This document shows, piece by piece, positions 33,885 through 36,322 of a DNA stretch of 36,322 nt (its first letter is position 1; each line of letters opens with the position of its first letter). Made by a program: the position numbers and the translations under genes. The DNA is taken from positions 1 through 36,322 of the forward strand of contig JADHRC010000003.1 of assembly GCA_016777645.1 (NCBI GenBank), written 5' to 3'. The notes beneath the pieces were generated by a model. It made no database searches. It had not been told where the DNA came from and saw only the letters and a list, made by a program, of their open reading frames with translations. The stretch is from Alphaproteobacteria bacterium (GTDB lineage Bacteria > Pseudomonadota > Alphaproteobacteria > Puniceispirillales > Marisalimonadaceae).

Positions 33885-34370
33885 TTACCTTTTAGAAAAT
33901 TGAAAACTTTTTCTAGCCTTAGCCCTACCATATTTTTTACGCTCGACAACTCTTGAATCTCTAGTAAGCATGCCGGCAGCTTTAAGTGGCTTCCTTAAAT
34001 CAGGTTCAAAAAGGCTCAAAGCCCTGCTCAACCCATGCCTTACGGCCCCTGCTTGACCTGAAAGTCCACCACCTTTAACTGTTGCAACCACATCAAATTG
34101 ATCTTTTCTTTCAGCAATGTCAAAAACAAAATTTAATTGCATTTGTAATACCGGCCTAGCAAAATAATTAATCATATCTTTTCCATTGATTAAAATTTTA
34201 CCAGTTCCTCTTTTGACCCAAACTCGTGCGGTAGATTCTTTTCTTCTACCTGTAGCATATGACCTTCCAAGAGAATCAATTTTGGGTTCACTTTGAACAC
34301 TTTGCTCTTCAATTGCATTTAATTTAGATAAATCGCTTAAATTATTAATTTCTTTGTTTTCTTCAGTCAT
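33885..34370 (-). CDS. rpsI: 30S ribosomal protein S9
   Basis: S9 contacts the P-site tRNA with its C-terminal tail. The 161-residue protein has an acidic N-terminal extension of about 37 residues, common in alphaproteobacteria, then YATGRRKESTARVWVKRGTG. GGGLSGQAGAVRHGLSRAL is also present, as is the basic tail GRAKARKSFQFSKR ending in the conserved Lys-Arg. It follows rplM by 12 bases as the second gene of the classical rplM-rpsI operon; an AAGGG lies before the start. Confidence 0.97.
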   Translation of the reverse strand: MTEENKEINNLSDLSKLNAIEEQSVQSEPKIDSLGRSYATGRRKESTARVWVKRGTGKILINGKDMINYFARPVLQMQLNFVFDIAERKDQFDVVATVKGGGLSGQAGAVRHGLSRALSLFEPDLRKPLKAAGMLTRDSRVVERKKYGRAKARKSFQFSKR

Positions 34371-34382
34371 TTTTTAAAACCC

Positions 34383-34847
34383 TTAACTATTTTTTCTATT
34401 CATAGACTTAACATCTAGAATTTTAGGTGATTGTGCTTCATGAGGATGAGTGTTTCCAGCATACACGTATAACTGCCTCATCACCTGACGTCCTAAAGGG
34501 CCACGAGGAACCATTCTTTCAACAGCCTTTTTAATCACCCTGTCAGGAAATCTTCCATCAAGAATTTTATCAGCTTTTCTTTCTTTCAAGCCACCAGGGT
34601 ATCCAGTATGCCAATAATAGGTCTTTTGAGACCTCTTATTGCCAGTCAAAACTACTTTCTCGCAATTTATAACAATAATATTGTCACCACAGGCCATATG
34701 GGGAGTAAAACCAACTTTATGCTTACCTCTAAGTCTATTAGCAATAATAACTGCTAAACGTCCCAATACTAAACCATCTGCATCAACAACAAACCAGTCT
34801 TTACTAATATCTTTTGGTTTAGCTGAAAAAGTACCTTTTAAAGCCAT
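34383..34847 (-). CDS. rplM: 50S ribosomal protein L13
   Basis: L13 is an early-assembly protein of the large subunit. The 154-residue protein starts with the typical FSAKPKDISKDWFVVDADGL and has LGRLAVIIANRLRGKHK, YYWHTGYPGGLKERKADKIL and MVPRGPLGRQVMRQLYVYAG. It has a strong Shine-Dalgarno AAGGA (34855-34859) before the ATG. It is first in the rplM-rpsI operon; in many bacteria this operon is autoregulated by L13, but no leader structure is obvious here. Confidence 0.97.
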   Translation of the reverse strand: MALKGTFSAKPKDISKDWFVVDADGLVLGRLAVIIANRLRGKHKVGFTPHMACGDNIIVINCEKVVLTGNKRSQKTYYWHTGYPGGLKERKADKILDGRFPDRVIKKAVERMVPRGPLGRQVMRQLYVYAGNTHPHEAQSPKILDVKSMNRKNS

Positions 34848-35096
34848 ATTAATTCCTTTGAGTAAAAAATAATAAAATAAAAAAAAACTGAATAACTATT
34901 AACTATATAAAGAAAAATAGTCAACATTATTATTAATTAAATTTATTATTAATTTCAAAGACTTATATTGTTGAGTGCTATAATACCACATCATAGTAAG
35001 GCGTTAAGAAAATAATGGTATATTATAAAAAATATTGTAATCAAAATGAATATAAGATTAATTATGTATAAAATATATTTTAATTCGGATTGTTTT

Positions 35097-36119
35097 ATGA
35101 ACTCTAATGATAATTTCAAAAATATTTTAAAAATAGTTACAGATGGTAAAGAGCTTAGTTACGAAGAAAGTAAGGAAGCTTTTGAAATTATTATGTCTGG
35201 AAATGCAACTGATGCACAAATTTCATCTTTTTTAACAGCCATTAAAATGCAAGGAATTAATCCAAAGGTTATAGCATCAGGTGCTGAAATTTTACGTGCC
35301 AAATGCATAAACATCTCTTCATTAGAAAATACCATTGATGTTGTTGGAACAGGTGGAGATAATTTGGGTACATTAAATATATCCACGGCTGTATCATTTG
35401 TGATAGCTGGTGCAGGAGTTTCTATTGCAAAACATGGTAATTATGCCGCCAGCTCAAAATCTGGAGCAGCTAACGTTTTGAAAGCATTATCTGTAAATAT
35501 TGAATGTGATATAAGTACTGTACAACAATGCTTGGATAAAATTGGAATTTGCTTTTTATTAGCCCCTAAACACCATATAGCAATGAAATATGTAGGAAAA
35601 ATAAGACAAGAAATAGGAATAAGAACAATTTTTAATTTGCTTGGCCCTTTATCAAATCCTGCGTTCGTAAAAAAACAGTTACTTGGTGTATATGATAAAT
35701 CACTTATTTTACCCTTTGCAGAGTCTCTTAAAACTTTAGGATCAACAAACGCCTGGGTTGTTCATGGTAACGAAGGTTTAGATGAAGTCTCTATTACAGG
35801 CGAAACATATTGTGCCGAATTAAAAGACGGATTAATAAAAGAATTCTCAATTCATCCATCAGATATAGACTTACCATGCGCCAACATTAGTGAAATTATA
35901 GGTGGTGAACCAGAAGAAAATGCAAAGGAAATTTTAGCATTATTTGATGGCAAAAAAAATGCTTTCAGAAACGTAGTTTTATTAAATTCTGCATCAGCCT
36001 TAGTGGTATCAGGAAATGCAAAAAACTTAGAAGAAGGTGCTGTAATAGCTTCTAGATCATTAGACGAAGGTTATGCGATGACTAAGTTAAAACAATTAAT
36101 TGAATTAACAAACTTATAA
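35097..36119 (+). CDS. trpD: Anthranilate phosphoribosyltransferase
   Basis: The enzyme transfers phosphoribose from PRPP to anthranilate in tryptophan synthesis. From the ATG at 35097 it has 340 residues, the family norm. Motifs: GTGGDNLGTLNIST (PRPP pyrophosphate loop), AKHGNYAASSKSGAANVL, IRQEIGIRTIFNLLGPLSNP and VHGNEGLDEVS. The frame is open 17 codons further upstream (to 35046) but that extension has no counterpart in the family, and a GGA lies about 8 bases before 35097. It is followed 15 bases later by trpC. No trpE/trpG and no Trp-rich leader peptide are visible upstream. Confidence 0.95.
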   Translation: MNSNDNFKNILKIVTDGKELSYEESKEAFEIIMSGNATDAQISSFLTAIKMQGINPKVIASGAEILRAKCINISSLENTIDVVGTGGDNLGTLNISTAVSFVIAGAGVSIAKHGNYAASSKSGAANVLKALSVNIECDISTVQQCLDKIGICFLLAPKHHIAMKYVGKIRQEIGIRTIFNLLGPLSNPAFVKKQLLGVYDKSLILPFAESLKTLGSTNAWVVHGNEGLDEVSITGETYCAELKDGLIKEFSIHPSDIDLPCANISEIIGGEPEENAKEILALFDGKKNAFRNVVLLNSASALVVSGNAKNLEEGAVIASRSLDEGYAMTKLKQLIELTNL

Positions 36120-36134
36120 AGCACATTATTAATT

Positions 36135-36322
36135 ATGACTACAAAATTAGAAGAAATTATTAATTACAAAAAAGAAGAATTTTCTTACAGAAAATCATTA
36201 ATAAGTGAAAATGAACTGAATTTATTAATTGATAAACAAGACAAACCAAGAGGCTTTATAAAAAACCTTAATAATATTGAAAAGATTAATCTAATTGCCG
36301 AAATCAAAAAAGCTTCTCCTAG
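36135..36322 (+). CDS. trpC: Indole-3-glycerol phosphate synthase, N-terminal part
   Basis: The first 62 codons of trpC run off the right edge. The N-terminal helix MTTKLEEIINYKKEEF is followed by PRGFIKNL and the strand LIAEIKKASP, which carries the catalytic-lysine motif of the family. The gene catalyses ring closure to indole-3-glycerol phosphate, two steps after TrpD. Fifteen bases separate it from trpD, so a trpDC operon is likely. Confidence 0.92.
   Translation, partial: MTTKLEEIINYKKEEFSYRKSLISENELNLLIDKQDKPRGFIKNLNNIEKINLIAEIKKASP

Noticed and set aside
35046..35096. Upstream ATG extension of trpD by 17 codons
   Set aside because: The extension has no counterpart in the family and a better-placed start with a GGA ahead lies at 35097.
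1..36322. CRISPR arrays, rRNA genes, intact insertion sequences or a known riboswitch
   Set aside because: No regularly spaced repeats, rRNA-like blocks, transposase motifs or recognisable riboswitch leader were found on reading both strands.

Overview
The window is very AT-rich chromosomal DNA from a Gram-negative bacterium, most likely a free-living marine alphaproteobacterium with a streamlined genome. The order birA-coaX-rnj-DUF1467 is an alphaproteobacterial signature. The genes are closely packed, many overlap by 1 to 8 bases, and core proteins (NQR, L13/S9, RecJ, TrpD) sit among Lys/Asn/Ile-rich accessory proteins. The exact genus cannot be read from the sequence.

Region 1 (1-10.7 kb). 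A minus-strand run encodes the six-subunit Na+-translocating NADH:quinone oxidoreductase (nqrABCDEF), followed by birA, coaX, rnj and the first codons of a DUF1467 protein. In most alphaproteobacteria the genes upstream of birA-coaX-rnj are the complex I (nuo) genes, so NQR occupies the usual complex I slot. Divergent from nqrA are apbE, which attaches FMN to NqrB and NqrC, and nqrM, an NQR maturation factor. Structural and maturation genes are therefore at one locus.

Region 2 (10.7-22.8 kb). This holds a small two-helix membrane ORF, an EamA-type transporter, a three-subunit molybdenum hydroxylase operon of unknown substrate (FAD, 2Fe-2S and Mo subunits) closed by a hairpin, an overlapping set gnd-gntK-Pif1/RecD-like helicase, a second EamA transporter, a long-chain acyl-CoA ligase and a membrane-anchored alpha/beta hydrolase.

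Region 3 (22.75-30.6 kb). This looks like accessory DNA stacked on a tRNA-Glu gene. The intact tRNA-Glu is at 30549-30623 (minus). An exact 44-bp copy of its 3' half lies at 29286-29329 and a shorter, decayed copy (23 bp exact) at 23069-23091, all in the same orientation. I interpret this as two successive integrations. The older 6.2-kb segment carries a Kef-type antiporter and a four-gene operon: circularly permuted ATP-grasp, alpha-E protein, transglutaminase and Anbu proteasome-like peptidase. The younger 1.3-kb segment carries one DehI-like gene. Both ends of the older segment have 11-bp-spaced GTCACC repeats. No integrase gene remains. A broken SnoaL/NTF2-like gene lies just outside the outer edge.

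Region 4 (30.6-36.3 kb). Core genes follow: recJ, hom, rpsI and rplM on the minus strand, with a clear terminator after rpsI, then trpD and the start of trpC on the plus strand.

The most interesting material is the Anbu-linked operon inside the layered tRNA-Glu island, and the NQR operon in the complex I position.
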